NCBI GenBank assembly: GCA_028277485.1
Contig: JANQGE010000062.1
Span: 1 to 62,832 of the forward strand
Origin: Chlorobium sp.
Lineage (GTDB): Bacteria; Bacteroidota; Chlorobiia; Chlorobiales; Chlorobiaceae
Reading direction: 5' to 3'
Length of the DNA stretch: 62,832 nucleotides
Positions 16,281 through 25,683 of the stretch are shown here, piece after piece. Each line of letters opens with the position of its first letter. The stretch's first letter is position 1. The position numbers and the translations under genes were made by a program. Under the pieces are notes generated by a model. The model worked only from the letters and a program-made list of their open reading frames with translations, ran no database searches and was not told where the DNA came from.

Positions 16281-17765
16281 TTACCCCTTTTCGATCATCC
16301 TGTACAGCGATCCCATGTCAAGGTGTTTCTCAAAATGACCTGCAAGCCTTTCATACTCATTATCCTTATCCCATATGGAACCATCTGCAACAAATTGTGG
16401 CTCCAGCAGACGGAGGAACCACTCCCTGAAGCCCCGCCCATCAAAAATCCCGTGAAAATAGGTGCCAAAAACCTTCCTGTCAGGACTCATGACACCATCA
16501 GTACCAGCGCAAGGCAGATTATTTCTGGCAGATATCTGAAGCAGCGGCAATCCTTTTCCCGCAAGACGGCTTTCCCCCATATGAATTTCATAGCCCCGTA
16601 CCTTGATGGCTTCATCGAACAAACATCCTTGAACGTTGAACAGTTTTTTCTCTTTCCGAAGAACAGTTTCCACGGGCAGGAAACCAAGAGCGGATGATCT
16701 ACCCGCAGGACCTTCAATACCGTAAGGGTCTGCTATCACCTCCCCAAGCATCTGGTAACCGCCACAGATTCCTGCGATAATCCCTCCGCTCCTCCGGTAC
16801 TTTTTCAGCTTTTCATCCCATCCAAGGGACAGCATCCAGTCGAGGTCTCCCCGTACGTTTTTCGATCCGGGCAGGATTACCGCCTGATAATCAGTCAGAT
16901 GTTTGGGATGATGCAGGTAGTGCACCTCCACTTCATCGTGACGCTCCAATACAGCAAAATCAGTAAAATTGGAAATATGAGGAAAGTAGATTACCGCAAT
17001 ACTGACTTTCCGGGAATCGGGAGGGCCCGGAGGATCGACAATTGCCTGCAGGGGCACGGCATCTTCCGCGTCGATGGCAATTCCCCTGACATAAGGAACA
17101 ACCCCAAGCACCGGAATGCCGGCCAGCTCCTCGATGATACGGATGCCATCATCGAAAAGGGTCGTGTCACCTCTGAACCGGTTAACAATAACGCCTTTTA
17201 CCCGCGCCCTGTCCTCCGGGGGAATTACCGAAAGCGTACCCACAACCTGGGCGAACACGCCGCCCCGATCAATATCGGCCACAAGAAGCACCGACGCGTC
17301 TGCCGCCCTTGCAGTCCTGAAATTCACAAAATCACGCTCGTAAAGATTCATCTCCGCACAGGATCCCGCCCCCTCGATCACGAGCAGATCATGTTGACGC
17401 TGCAGTCTCTCAAGACTTTCAAATGCTTTTGCCGCCCATGCTGCAGTATTGCCAAAATATTCACGGGCCGAACGATTGTCCGTAACCTTTCCCTGTACTA
17501 CCACCTGTGAACCGATATCAGTATTGGGCTTGAGCAATACAGGATTCATGTCTACAGTCGGCGCCACTCTGGCGGCCTCGGCCTGTGCTATCTGAGCGCG
17601 GCCTATTTCAAAGCCGTCAGGCGTGACTCCGGAGTTGTTTGACATGTTCTGCGCCTTGAACGGCGCTACATCGAGATCGGCATTACTGAAAATGCGGCAA
17701 AGAGCCGTCGCCACGAAACTTTTCCCAACGTCCGAGCCTGTACCGAAAACCGCAAGATTTCTCAT
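16281..17765 (-). CDS. cbiP: Cobyric acid synthase CbiP/CobQ
   Basis: 494 residues. The N-terminal ATPase domain begins MRNLAVFGTGSDVGKSFVAT (P-loop GTGSDVGKS) with KAQNMSNNS and LVIEGAGSCAEMNL. The C-terminal class I glutamine amidotransferase domain has the nucleophile in GGIIAGICGGYQMLGE and the His in GTYFHGIFD. It amidates four carboxyl groups of adenosylcobyrinic acid a,c-diamide. Length and both domains are complete. It heads the cbiP-cobD-cbiB-btuC-btuD run and lies downstream of the TonB receptor with a 314 bp gap. Confidence 0.93.
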   Translation of the reverse strand: MRNLAVFGTGSDVGKSFVATALCRIFSNADLDVAPFKAQNMSNNSGVTPDGFEIGRAQIAQAEAARVAPTVDMNPVLLKPNTDIGSQVVVQGKVTDNRSAREYFGNTAAWAAKAFESLERLQRQHDLLVIEGAGSCAEMNLYERDFVNFRTARAADASVLLVADIDRGGVFAQVVGTLSVIPPEDRARVKGVIVNRFRGDTTLFDDGIRIIEELAGIPVLGVVPYVRGIAIDAEDAVPLQAIVDPPGPPDSRKVSIAVIYFPHISNFTDFAVLERHDEVEVHYLHHPKHLTDYQAVILPGSKNVRGDLDWMLSLGWDEKLKKYRRSGGIIAGICGGYQMLGEVIADPYGIEGPAGRSSALGFLPVETVLRKEKKLFNVQGCLFDEAIKVRGYEIHMGESRLAGKGLPLLQISARNNLPCAGTDGVMSPDRKVFGTYFHGIFDGRGFREWFLRLLEPQFVADGSIWDKDNEYERLAGHFEKHLDMGSLYRMIEKG

Positions 17766-18025
17766 ACTGTTTCCATCCCCCGATGCTCCCGCCTTTCACC
17801 GGAAATCATCACTGCTTTTCATGCTTGTCATCGACAGCAAACAACGTCTTTAAATCCGCAATGCCCTGCAGCACAAAAATAACCCTCCGGTTTCGTGTAA
17901 CGCAACAGATCACCTACACTGGCAATATCGCCTGAAGCGTTCAGATGACGAATCGACGGATGGTCTTCAACGAATAAGAATATAGACTTTTTTCACTGTT
18001 GCCGCCGTGTAAATTCCGAAAACAT
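17766..18025. other. Gap between the TonB receptor and cbiP with an open stretch lacking a start codon
   Basis: No recognisable gene is present. On the minus strand a 54-codon open stretch (17992-17828) runs from a TGA to a TGA and contains RYTKPEGYFCAAGHCGFKDV, which is Cys/His-rich. It has no ATG, GTG or TTG at a sensible place. It may be a gene remnant or chance. A promoter for cbiP could lie here but none was clear. Confidence 0.35.
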
Positions 18026-18054
18026 CGGAGGCATGAATACTCATCATGCCTCCG
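18026..18054 (-). terminator. Perfect hairpin after the TonB receptor gene
   Basis: CGGAGGCATGA and TCATGCCTCCG form an uninterrupted 11 bp stem with a 7-base loop, 26 bp after the receptor stop codon. On the minus strand it is followed by ATGTTTTC, a weak T-tract. It may attenuate rather than abolish transcription into cbiP, or protect the 3' end of the receptor mRNA. Confidence 0.6.
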
Positions 18055-18079
18055 CGCAATCTTCATTGTCTTGACAGGT

Positions 18080-20086
18080 TCAGATATCCACCCTGAGTCC
18101 AAGGTTGAAACTGCGTCCCGGCATGGGATAACCCAGGACATACTCATAGTTCCTGTCAAACAGGTTTTCAACGCTGCCTCTTATCGTAATACCCGGGGAA
18201 CTGGAATTGCCGAGGACAAACTTTTTGGCAAGGGACATGTTGGCGACATAAAAGCCGCCCTTGGCTACATCTTTGGCAGGCCAGGAACTCCAGTCCTGAA
18301 CTTCGGTTTCACCGAAATACGCCAGGTTAAACATGCCGCTGAACCCGTTATCATCACGCAGCCTGATGCCGGTTGAAAGGTTCCATTCGGGAACATAACG
18401 GATTACTTCATCAGGTGAACCGTCATCAAAATGCTTGTCATACTCCGTAAGATAGGTGCCCGATGCATAAGGCTCCATAAAGACCTGCCAGCCGGCAAAA
18501 GTAACAGGAAAAACATAGGATATCTCACCTTCGATACCGGTAACCGTTGCACTGTCCTGATTTCGCCAGGACATTTCATCAGGTGCAATCTCCACCAGCT
18601 CGATAAAATTGTCATATTCGGTTGTAAACACGGTCAGTGACGAGGTGAAACCGTCAACCGCAACCTCTATACCCCCGTCGACAGTATAACTCTCTTCCGG
18701 TTCCAGATCAGGATTCCCGATATAATGCTTTGTTCCCAACCAGTTGGCAACAATGTAATCTGCCGCAAGCTCTTGAGCTTGAGGTATTTGAAAACCCTCC
18801 CCATAGGATGCACGAAGCTTGACATTGCCGGAAACATGATATGCTATTCCAAAACTCTTCACAAAACTGTCCGAATCCTCCGATGTTTCCGGAGTAGCTG
18901 CATCCCTGTTGTACTTTACCGTGTAGTCGTCATACCTCAGCCCTGCTGTAAGCACCAGACGCTGATCGAGCAACAACCCTTTTACAAGAGCGAAATATCC
19001 CATGTCTTCATATTCGGACTCGCGCGGCGTATAGGCGTTCTGTTCGAGATCGTAGTTCAACCAGTCAAACCCTGTCGTCACGGTGAAATTCTTTTCACCA
19101 TAGCTTACCTGCGCCTGCGCACCCTGCTGGTCGGTAGACTTTTTAAAGGGAACTCCGTCATCCCAGAACGTAGGGTTGCTTTCCACCGGATCATGCCATT
19201 CATCCTTGTCTTCTCCGACAAAGTAGCGTGCCATCCACGAGAAGCGATCATCGGCAGATTTTCCCGTATAGTTGAAATCAATGGAACGGTTCCGGGATTT
19301 CTTGTAGTCATCGAGGTCATTCGATGTAAGCGCATCGGGAGTTCCCGCCCTGTCTATCTCAAAATGCGTATAGGTCAGTCCGATTCTGTTTCCCGGATAC
19401 AACTCGTAACCAAGATTGACGCTTCCGCGAATATCGTCATCATATCCTGTATTGAAATACTTGTCGTCCTCGCCGGTTTTATAGTCGTCCCTGTCGGCTA
19501 TAGAGACCGTAGCGGAATAATCAAAGTTGCCAAGGGTGCCCGCCACGCCGCCGGTTGTTTTTTTATACTCATACGTGCCGATTTCCTGTTCGGCAAAAAA
19601 TGAGGGCTTTCCTTCACCTTTTCTTGTGATGACGTTGACCACGCCGCCTATAGCTGCCGAACCATACTGTACAGCGCCCGGCCCCCTGATGATCTCGATT
19701 TTCTCGACATTGTCGGTCATGAGCTTCGCAAGGTTGCCGGTGCCGGCTCTTCGGCCGTCAATCAGGAGGAGAATTTTTCCTCTCAGGTCATTGCCGTGTG
19801 AATCACTTCTAAATCCGCGGATACCTATGCTTGTCAATGCACCGGGGTATTTCTGGATGTGGCCGATACTTTTTTCGGCAAGCAGTTCGCCCAGGTCCTG
19901 CGCAGGAGAGTCCTCGATCTCTTCCCTGGTAATAACCGTCACGCTTGTCGTGACATCTTTCTTCAACTCCTCAATCCTGCTCGCTGTTACGACAACTTCT
20001 TTCCCGGTATGCGTTACGGTTTCCGCTTTAACCGCACCGGCTGCCAGAAGTCCTGCCGCAGCAAACAAAAGAAACTGTTTTTTCAT
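18080..20086 (-). CDS. TonB-dependent outer-membrane receptor, BtuB-like
   Basis: 668 residues with signal peptide MKKQFLLFAAAGLLAAGAVK and cleavage near AETV. The plug domain has EVVVTASRIEELKKDVTTSV, the RGPGAVQYGSAAIGGVVNVI segment and IGIRGF. The beta-barrel ends in NLFDRNYEYVLGYPMPGRSF with a terminal aromatic-rich strand (NLGLRVDI). It would import corrinoids across the outer membrane, since its leader carries a cobalamin riboswitch (20297-20548). Acidic repeats such as TGEDDKYFNTGYDDD are in the barrel loops. Confidence 0.9.
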   Translation of the reverse strand: MKKQFLLFAAAGLLAAGAVKAETVTHTGKEVVVTASRIEELKKDVTTSVTVITREEIEDSPAQDLGELLAEKSIGHIQKYPGALTSIGIRGFRSDSHGNDLRGKILLLIDGRRAGTGNLAKLMTDNVEKIEIIRGPGAVQYGSAAIGGVVNVITRKGEGKPSFFAEQEIGTYEYKKTTGGVAGTLGNFDYSATVSIADRDDYKTGEDDKYFNTGYDDDIRGSVNLGYELYPGNRIGLTYTHFEIDRAGTPDALTSNDLDDYKKSRNRSIDFNYTGKSADDRFSWMARYFVGEDKDEWHDPVESNPTFWDDGVPFKKSTDQQGAQAQVSYGEKNFTVTTGFDWLNYDLEQNAYTPRESEYEDMGYFALVKGLLLDQRLVLTAGLRYDDYTVKYNRDAATPETSEDSDSFVKSFGIAYHVSGNVKLRASYGEGFQIPQAQELAADYIVANWLGTKHYIGNPDLEPEESYTVDGGIEVAVDGFTSSLTVFTTEYDNFIELVEIAPDEMSWRNQDSATVTGIEGEISYVFPVTFAGWQVFMEPYASGTYLTEYDKHFDDGSPDEVIRYVPEWNLSTGIRLRDDNGFSGMFNLAYFGETEVQDWSSWPAKDVAKGGFYVANMSLAKKFVLGNSSSPGITIRGSVENLFDRNYEYVLGYPMPGRSFNLGLRVDI

Positions 20087-20296
20087 TGTGCAATCATGTT
20101 TAATTCTTTAATGAAAATTGAACATGACTGGAGTTATACACAGAAAGCAAATGCACTGGAGAATATCATTTCCGGTTCAGGAAAAAGCTTTTGACCCGCC
20201 ATGTACCGGAAAAACGCAAATACCGCTGAAAAACCTGTACAATTATGACTCGTCAAAGCCGGAAAGCATCCTGAATGAGAATGAATCGCATTGCCT

Positions 20297-20548
20297 GACT
20301 ATAACCCGTAGTCGTGTTTTGCAATAGCCTAACTGGCAGGTCTCCTGACTTTGAACGGATCGTTCTTATTACAGCCTTCCCGCGGATTTCCAGGGCGGAA
20401 ATCAATAACACAGTGACCGTAACGCTTCTGCTCCTGCACCATGGGGCCATGGTACGCTTCGCAGAAGTTTCCGTTATAAACAGTTGCGGGTACAGTGTAC
20501 GAATCTCACGTACTTCCCTATTCTCCGGCTTTTAAACCGGCACCAGTT
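20297..20548 (-). ncRNA. Cobalamin riboswitch 1 (with P13-like hairpin)
   Basis: Read on the minus strand: closing helix AACTGG (20548 side CCAGTT on +), GGTGCCGG, GGGAAGTACGTGAGATTCGT, ACCCGCAACTGT, GTCACTG, GGAAGGC and the hallmark GTCAGGAGACCTGCC near 20336-20350. A downstream hairpin GACTA-CGGGTTA-TAGTC (20297-20313) matches the loop found after riboswitches 2, 3 and 5. It precedes the TonB receptor gene by about 210 bp and should repress it when cobalamin is plentiful. The core is nearly the same as that of riboswitch 2. Confidence 0.93.
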
Positions 20549-20643
20549 GTCTATGAAAGAACATTGTCATGGAATGATAATATTTTTTTTGCTGCCGACA
20601 AAAGCAATTATCCACGCTGCCGACCTTTTCAGCCAAAAATACT

Positions 20644-21843
20644 TCAATGCAATCTTCTGTAATACTTCAGCCGGTGAACAGGCAGGATTTCGGGATGAAA
20701 GATATGAGCCAGATCCCTGAGAATAGCATCGGGCTCGCTCATGCCGATTTCCCAGAACATATTCCTGCCGTTCTCGAAGCGCGCTGCGTCATTGTTATAG
20801 ACATTTCCTTTCCTTACCGCGAAAAAATGAACGTAACGGTCATCGCTTGCGATAATATCGTTTATCGATTGCGCCGTATAGTCGGGATTGACCCAGTATT
20901 CGGCAACAAGTCCGATTTTCATGGCATGCTCGAAACTGACCGGATTCTCTTCATAGTCCGCACTGTCCTCAAGCACATACTCCGCACCTGCGTCCTGGAG
21001 AAAACGGACAAACCAGGCACTTGAACCGTGGGTACTCCAGAAACCCTTTTTACCTCGACCGACGATAACGCCCGGGCGCTTTTTGAAACGGCACCGCAGC
21101 TCTTTCACCGTCATTTCGTAGCGGGCGGCCATTTTCGAAAAGTATGCATTCGCCTCTTTTTCCTTCTGGAAAAAAGCCCCGAAAAATTTGATCCACTCGA
21201 GAACACCCAAAGGATGCTCTTCGAGATGCATACTCGAAAGGCCCGGCTTGATACCGATATCGAGCAGTTTTTCGTGAATATCCGTATCACTGCCGGACGA
21301 AAAAACAAATGCCAGATCGGGTTGGAGACTGAGAACGATCTCCATGTTCATGGCCCCCGAAAGACCGGTTTCAAGAACTGCTCCCGAGTCGATTTTTTCG
21401 AGAATTTCCCGGTTACCTATCCATTGCGCCCTGCCGACACCGACGATACCTTCCAGCTTGTCCAACAGTTGCAGCATGGTTATATGAAGCCCGATACCGC
21501 AGGTCACCCGTTCGACCGGCGTCCGAACCACAAGGGCGTCCGGATAGCCTTCGGGCACTTTTCCGCCCTTCGGCACAAGAAGATACCGAAAGGCGACACC
21601 GAGCCTTGCCCCGGCGGGTTTTACAATATCCACCAGGGTAGCGTTGCCTATTCTTTCCATGGTAAAACGACGCGCATACTGCAGAGGAACAAACCCCGTA
21701 TCCTTCTTTTCGGAGTTTCGGGGAAACGATGTTGTCCGATCCTGTGCTGCATGGCACCCACCGAGCAGAACCGGCGCGAACAACATGAGTAAGAGCACCG
21801 CCCGGCAACCCGCGGCCTTGCATGTAACGATCTGCCGCATCAT
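20644..21843 (-). CDS. Corrinoid-type ABC substrate-binding lipoprotein
   Basis: 399 residues with a lipobox LLGGC after a hydrophobic segment, so a lipid-anchored periplasmic protein. It is related to BtuF/FepB-like binding proteins but belongs to a local subfamily shared with 46116 and 49472. Common marks are VVRTPVERVTC, LEEHPLGVLEWIKFFGAFF, VIVGRGKKGFWSTHGSSAWF, GNVYNND, and the C-terminus IFHPEILPVHRLKYYRRL. It overlaps the second CobN gene by 4 bp and would feed a FecCD permease such as that at 13001. Corrinoid binding is inferred from context; heme or a precursor is possible. Confidence 0.78.
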   Translation of the reverse strand: MMRQIVTCKAAGCRAVLLLMLFAPVLLGGCHAAQDRTTSFPRNSEKKDTGFVPLQYARRFTMERIGNATLVDIVKPAGARLGVAFRYLLVPKGGKVPEGYPDALVVRTPVERVTCGIGLHITMLQLLDKLEGIVGVGRAQWIGNREILEKIDSGAVLETGLSGAMNMEIVLSLQPDLAFVFSSGSDTDIHEKLLDIGIKPGLSSMHLEEHPLGVLEWIKFFGAFFQKEKEANAYFSKMAARYEMTVKELRCRFKKRPGVIVGRGKKGFWSTHGSSAWFVRFLQDAGAEYVLEDSADYEENPVSFEHAMKIGLVAEYWVNPDYTAQSINDIIASDDRYVHFFAVRKGNVYNNDAARFENGRNMFWEIGMSEPDAILRDLAHIFHPEILPVHRLKYYRRLH

Positions 21844-24800
21844 CGATCGCCGCCCCTTCCGCTCTTTGCGGCATCAGCTTCTCTCCCCGGCATTTTCCAT
21901 TCCGTTTTCCAGAGATCGACTTGCTTCTCCGTGAACACGTCCACTCTGGAACCCTGAAACTCTTCGTCCACATCCCCGATACGTTCTTCAAGATCACCTT
22001 CCAGGACCAGAGCCGCCGCGCGGACCTCTTCAAGCAGGTCTTCGCGAGCTTCCCAGAGCCCTCTCGCCTCGGCTTCCAGCAGCCTCCGGGTTATCTCTTC
22101 GAGCGCATAGGGGTTGTTTTCCCGTATCCACTCCTTGTTTTCCTCGTTCTTTACATAGGTCTCGACCACACTGTCAAACACCCAAGGTTCCACTTCTCTG
22201 GTGGTAGCACTCCATTTAAACAGGCTGTTGATACGTCCGGCGATCCCCTGAGCCCCCTGAAAACCATGCTCTTTCATGGATCCTATCCAGCGGTCATTGA
22301 GCAATTTGCTCCGTGCCGACCGCTCGATCTCTTCTTTGAAATCACGAATATCGGATTCTCCGGGCACCGTCGTATCCGCCCAGTACATTTTCGTCCTTCT
22401 GCCGGAAAGAGCTTTGGACGCTGCCGCCATGCCGCCAGCGTATGATGCATAGCAGCCGCAGTCCAGCGCGTCGTATTCAGCCGAAATCTGTTTGATATAG
22501 GAAATCTCTACCTTTGACAGTTGTCTGGCGAGAATATCATGAGCTTTCAGTCCAAAATCCGCAGATGCCGCACCATAGGCGTAACCGGACTGGTTGATAT
22601 ACGCTTCGGCCAGATCACGTTCATCCTCCCAGGCTGAAGCGTCGATCGCCAGCCCAACTCCTGAACTGTATGTTCCCGGTGCAGAGGAAAAAACCCTGAA
22701 CAGGGCAAGGCGCTGAATCTCGGCTTCGTTCAATTGACTTGATGTTTCACGTCTCAACTCTTCAAGCTGCTCCTGCGTATGTTTTCTCACCATGTTCCGC
22801 TCACAGGGCTCTTCGAGCTTGCTCACAGCAGCAACCGCCTTGTCGAGCAGAGTGATGAAATGCGGCACCATGTCCCTGACGATACCGCTGGTCTCGATAG
22901 TCGCATCGATACGGGGACGAAGTATCTCAACGCCGTCGATCGCAATGGTCAACTCGTCAAGACCGGTAACGGCTAAGCCGCTGATCCTTCCGTTCGGTTG
23001 ACGAACAGGGTACACCCCCATCAGCCAGAATATCTGGGAAAGCATCTCGCCATCAGACTTGAAAGCGTCGGAACTCCAGAGGCTCAATCCGACACTTTCA
23101 GGGAAACGCCCTTTTTCCCGATAGAACTTTTCCAGAAGCCGGTCAGCGAGATTCTTGCCGATATGCCACGCGGCTTCCGATGGCATCGACGTGATATCGG
23201 CTGCATAGAAGTTTCTACCGGTCGGCAGCACATCGGATTTTCCCGAAGAGAGTGAACCTGCAAGTCCTGCATCGATGTATTCTCCATCGAGCGCCTGAAG
23301 AAGGTTCTGCAACTCATCTTCAGCCCTGACAAGTAACCCGGCCATTTCACGGCACCATATCCTGAAAGATTCGGGCAGCGTTTCGACAACGTCCTTTAAA
23401 GGGTTGGCAACCTTTTCGTCATCTAAAACAACATGGATGATTTCGGCTGCCATGTCAAAAAGTGCCCCCGTTTGCGAAGGATGCTTCGATGCAAGCTCTT
23501 TCTGGGAGAGAATGTTATCTCCTGCACGATCCAGAGCAGCCGTTATCATCGCAGACACAGCGGCAACATCCGGTCTTCTGCCAAAAACATGCATACCGTC
23601 AGGGACCATCGAACGTTTGATTCTTGCAATCTGGCGGGAAAAGCGTTCAATGTTTTCTTCGAGTTTTTCGATGCCGTCATGTTCTTCGATAAACTTCAAT
23701 GCCACAGCAACATCCTGCATGGACTTGAACAACGCCTGTTTTCTCGAATGATCATTGCCGTCTACGGCACGCGCGTACTGAGCCAGATAGTCTTCAAACG
23801 CAAGCAGATCATCCGACATGGCCGAAGGACGGTACGCCGGCGTCAGGTGATCGATGATAACCGCACGTCCACGTCTTTTCGCAACCATTCCTTCACCCGG
23901 TACATCCATGACATAAGGATAGAGATTGGGAAGATCGCCCAGTGAAATATCGCTGAAACAGCGTTGCGAAAGCACCGCACGTTTCCCGGGAAGATATTCC
24001 AGCGCACCGCTTGCCCCGAAATGAATAACGGCATCAGCATGCCGCTGAATATAAAAGTAGGTCGCCAACCAGTGGTGGGGCGGCGATATTTCGGGGTCGT
24101 GGAGAATCCGGCAAACTTCACCGTCACACCGTGACCCATAGCATCCCCTTTTTGGCTGCGACATGATCAGGATGTTGCCGAAACGAATACCGGTTATCAG
24201 CAGCGCATCCTCACCATCCTCTTTACACACCATGCCCTGGCCGGGAAATTCTCCCCAGTCTGCACTCACCTTTTCCTGTACCGTCGTGTCGAGCGAGTCA
24301 AAAAACGTTCTGTATTCCTCATGCTTCATGGCATGCAACACACCGCCCTTGCGGACGATTTCGTCGACCGTCGTCCAGCGGAACTCGGCAAATGCCTTGC
24401 GTTCCTGGATCATATCAAGGAGCGCCTTACCGGTTTCCGGAATGCCGCCAACTTCATAGCCCGCTTCCCGCATTCGATGCAAAAACGCAACAAGACTCTC
24501 GAACGTATTGAGTCCCACCGCCATACCGACTGTGTTTTCCACCCCTTTACAGGGGTTGTTGTGCAGCATGATGGCAATGCGCTTTTCTCGCACCGGTTTC
24601 CGGCGCAAAGCAGCCCATCGTCTTACACGGCGAGCGACCATATCCATTCGTTCTTCTATGGGAACGCAGGCTGCGGTTGCAGAATCACCCGGCTTGCGTA
24701 TTGATCCCGATACCATGGTTGGATCGATAACACCGAACATTTCAGGCTGGACAAGAGAATGCGTCAGGCTCATGGCGCTGATCCCCGCGGGATCTTTCAA

Positions 24801-25613
24801 CCATTCGTCGGGAGAGAGGGTATAGTGACGCAGAAGCTGCATGACGGGAACATTGATATCCCGTAACAGCAAACGTTCCTCGACGGAGGCAAGCAGCCTT
24901 CCCATCAAAAAGTTGAGAATGATATCGGGCCGAAGATCCGGCTCCCTGAAATACCGGTACCAAGGGTACATGGTTTCCGGATCCGTGAATTTTTCCGGGA
25001 TCGCGTCACAGAACACAGAGAAAGCAAGAATCCCCCTCCCTTCAAGCCCTGCGATGAGCGCATCGACATCGGTACAGCTACCTTCAGCAATAAGGCTATA
25101 GTGCATGATGATGCCGGCTACCGGAGCGTTTCCGTCCCACGCCCGCTGACTCTGCAGCCACTCTTTGTATACCGATGCTTCGTGAAAAACTTCAGTAGCG
25201 TCCGGGTGGTAGATTCCGTAGGTTCTGACAGGACAGCAGGACTCATATTCAAGCCCCGCAATTCTCTTCAGGCCATTGAGAAAATTCTTTTTCGACAGAA
25301 CGGCAAAATACTTTCTCACCTCTTCCAGCTCATAGGCCGGAAGGGTCGAAAAATCTTCGGGAAAGCGCAAGTTCAGTGCCGCCCTGGTGTCCACAGCAAG
25401 CAGTGACCTGTATAACGTTTCAAATCCGGGCACATCCTTCGAGATATCGGTAAGAAGAATATCGATATCCCCGCTATGGATACGTGAACAAAGATCATCC
25501 TGAGAGCCGTAACCGAACACCAGAAGCTCGATGCCCTCTTTTTTTAGAGGCTGAACAAGCTGATACCAGATTGACGAACTGTGAACGTTATTGTAAAAAG
25601 CGATTGTTGTCAT
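21840..25613 (-). CDS. cobN: CobN-type chelatase large subunit (second paralogue)
   Basis: About 1,257 residues of the CobN/BchH superfamily. Start chosen at ATG 25613 (MTTIAFYNN) rather than the GTG three codons earlier. Family marks include NTVGMAVGLNTFESLVAFLH, PPHHWLATYFYIQRHADAVI, FGASGALEYLPGK, NLYPYVMDVPGEG, AKRRGRAVIIDHLTPA, DVLPTGRNFYAAD and FSSAPGTYSSGVG. Members bind the tetrapyrrole and insert Co or Mg with AAA+ partners. It closely parallels the CobN at 28700 in length and layout. It lies 70 bp downstream of the ChlI-like gene and overlaps the lipoprotein gene by 4 bp. Whether it inserts cobalt, removes it or uses another metal is unknown. Confidence 0.87.
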   Translation of the reverse strand: MTTIAFYNNVHSSSIWYQLVQPLKKEGIELLVFGYGSQDDLCSRIHSGDIDILLTDISKDVPGFETLYRSLLAVDTRAALNLRFPEDFSTLPAYELEEVRKYFAVLSKKNFLNGLKRIAGLEYESCCPVRTYGIYHPDATEVFHEASVYKEWLQSQRAWDGNAPVAGIIMHYSLIAEGSCTDVDALIAGLEGRGILAFSVFCDAIPEKFTDPETMYPWYRYFREPDLRPDIILNFLMGRLLASVEERLLLRDINVPVMQLLRHYTLSPDEWLKDPAGISAMSLTHSLVQPEMFGVIDPTMVSGSIRKPGDSATAACVPIEERMDMVARRVRRWAALRRKPVREKRIAIMLHNNPCKGVENTVGMAVGLNTFESLVAFLHRMREAGYEVGGIPETGKALLDMIQERKAFAEFRWTTVDEIVRKGGVLHAMKHEEYRTFFDSLDTTVQEKVSADWGEFPGQGMVCKEDGEDALLITGIRFGNILIMSQPKRGCYGSRCDGEVCRILHDPEISPPHHWLATYFYIQRHADAVIHFGASGALEYLPGKRAVLSQRCFSDISLGDLPNLYPYVMDVPGEGMVAKRRGRAVIIDHLTPAYRPSAMSDDLLAFEDYLAQYARAVDGNDHSRKQALFKSMQDVAVALKFIEEHDGIEKLEENIERFSRQIARIKRSMVPDGMHVFGRRPDVAAVSAMITAALDRAGDNILSQKELASKHPSQTGALFDMAAEIIHVVLDDEKVANPLKDVVETLPESFRIWCREMAGLLVRAEDELQNLLQALDGEYIDAGLAGSLSSGKSDVLPTGRNFYAADITSMPSEAAWHIGKNLADRLLEKFYREKGRFPESVGLSLWSSDAFKSDGEMLSQIFWLMGVYPVRQPNGRISGLAVTGLDELTIAIDGVEILRPRIDATIETSGIVRDMVPHFITLLDKAVAAVSKLEEPCERNMVRKHTQEQLEELRRETSSQLNEAEIQRLALFRVFSSAPGTYSSGVGLAIDASAWEDERDLAEAYINQSGYAYGAASADFGLKAHDILARQLSKVEISYIKQISAEYDALDCGCYASYAGGMAAASKALSGRRTKMYWADTTVPGESDIRDFKEEIERSARSKLLNDRWIGSMKEHGFQGAQGIAGRINSLFKWSATTREVEPWVFDSVVETYVKNEENKEWIRENNPYALEEITRRLLEAEARGLWEAREDLLEEVRAAALVLEGDLEERIGDVDEEFQGSRVDVFTEKQVDLWKTEWKMPGREADAAKSGRGGDR

Positions 25614-25683
25614 ATTCTGCACGCTGTTATGGTATTAACCCTTTCACTCGTCATTATTTGATGACGCAAACTTTAGGGCACCG

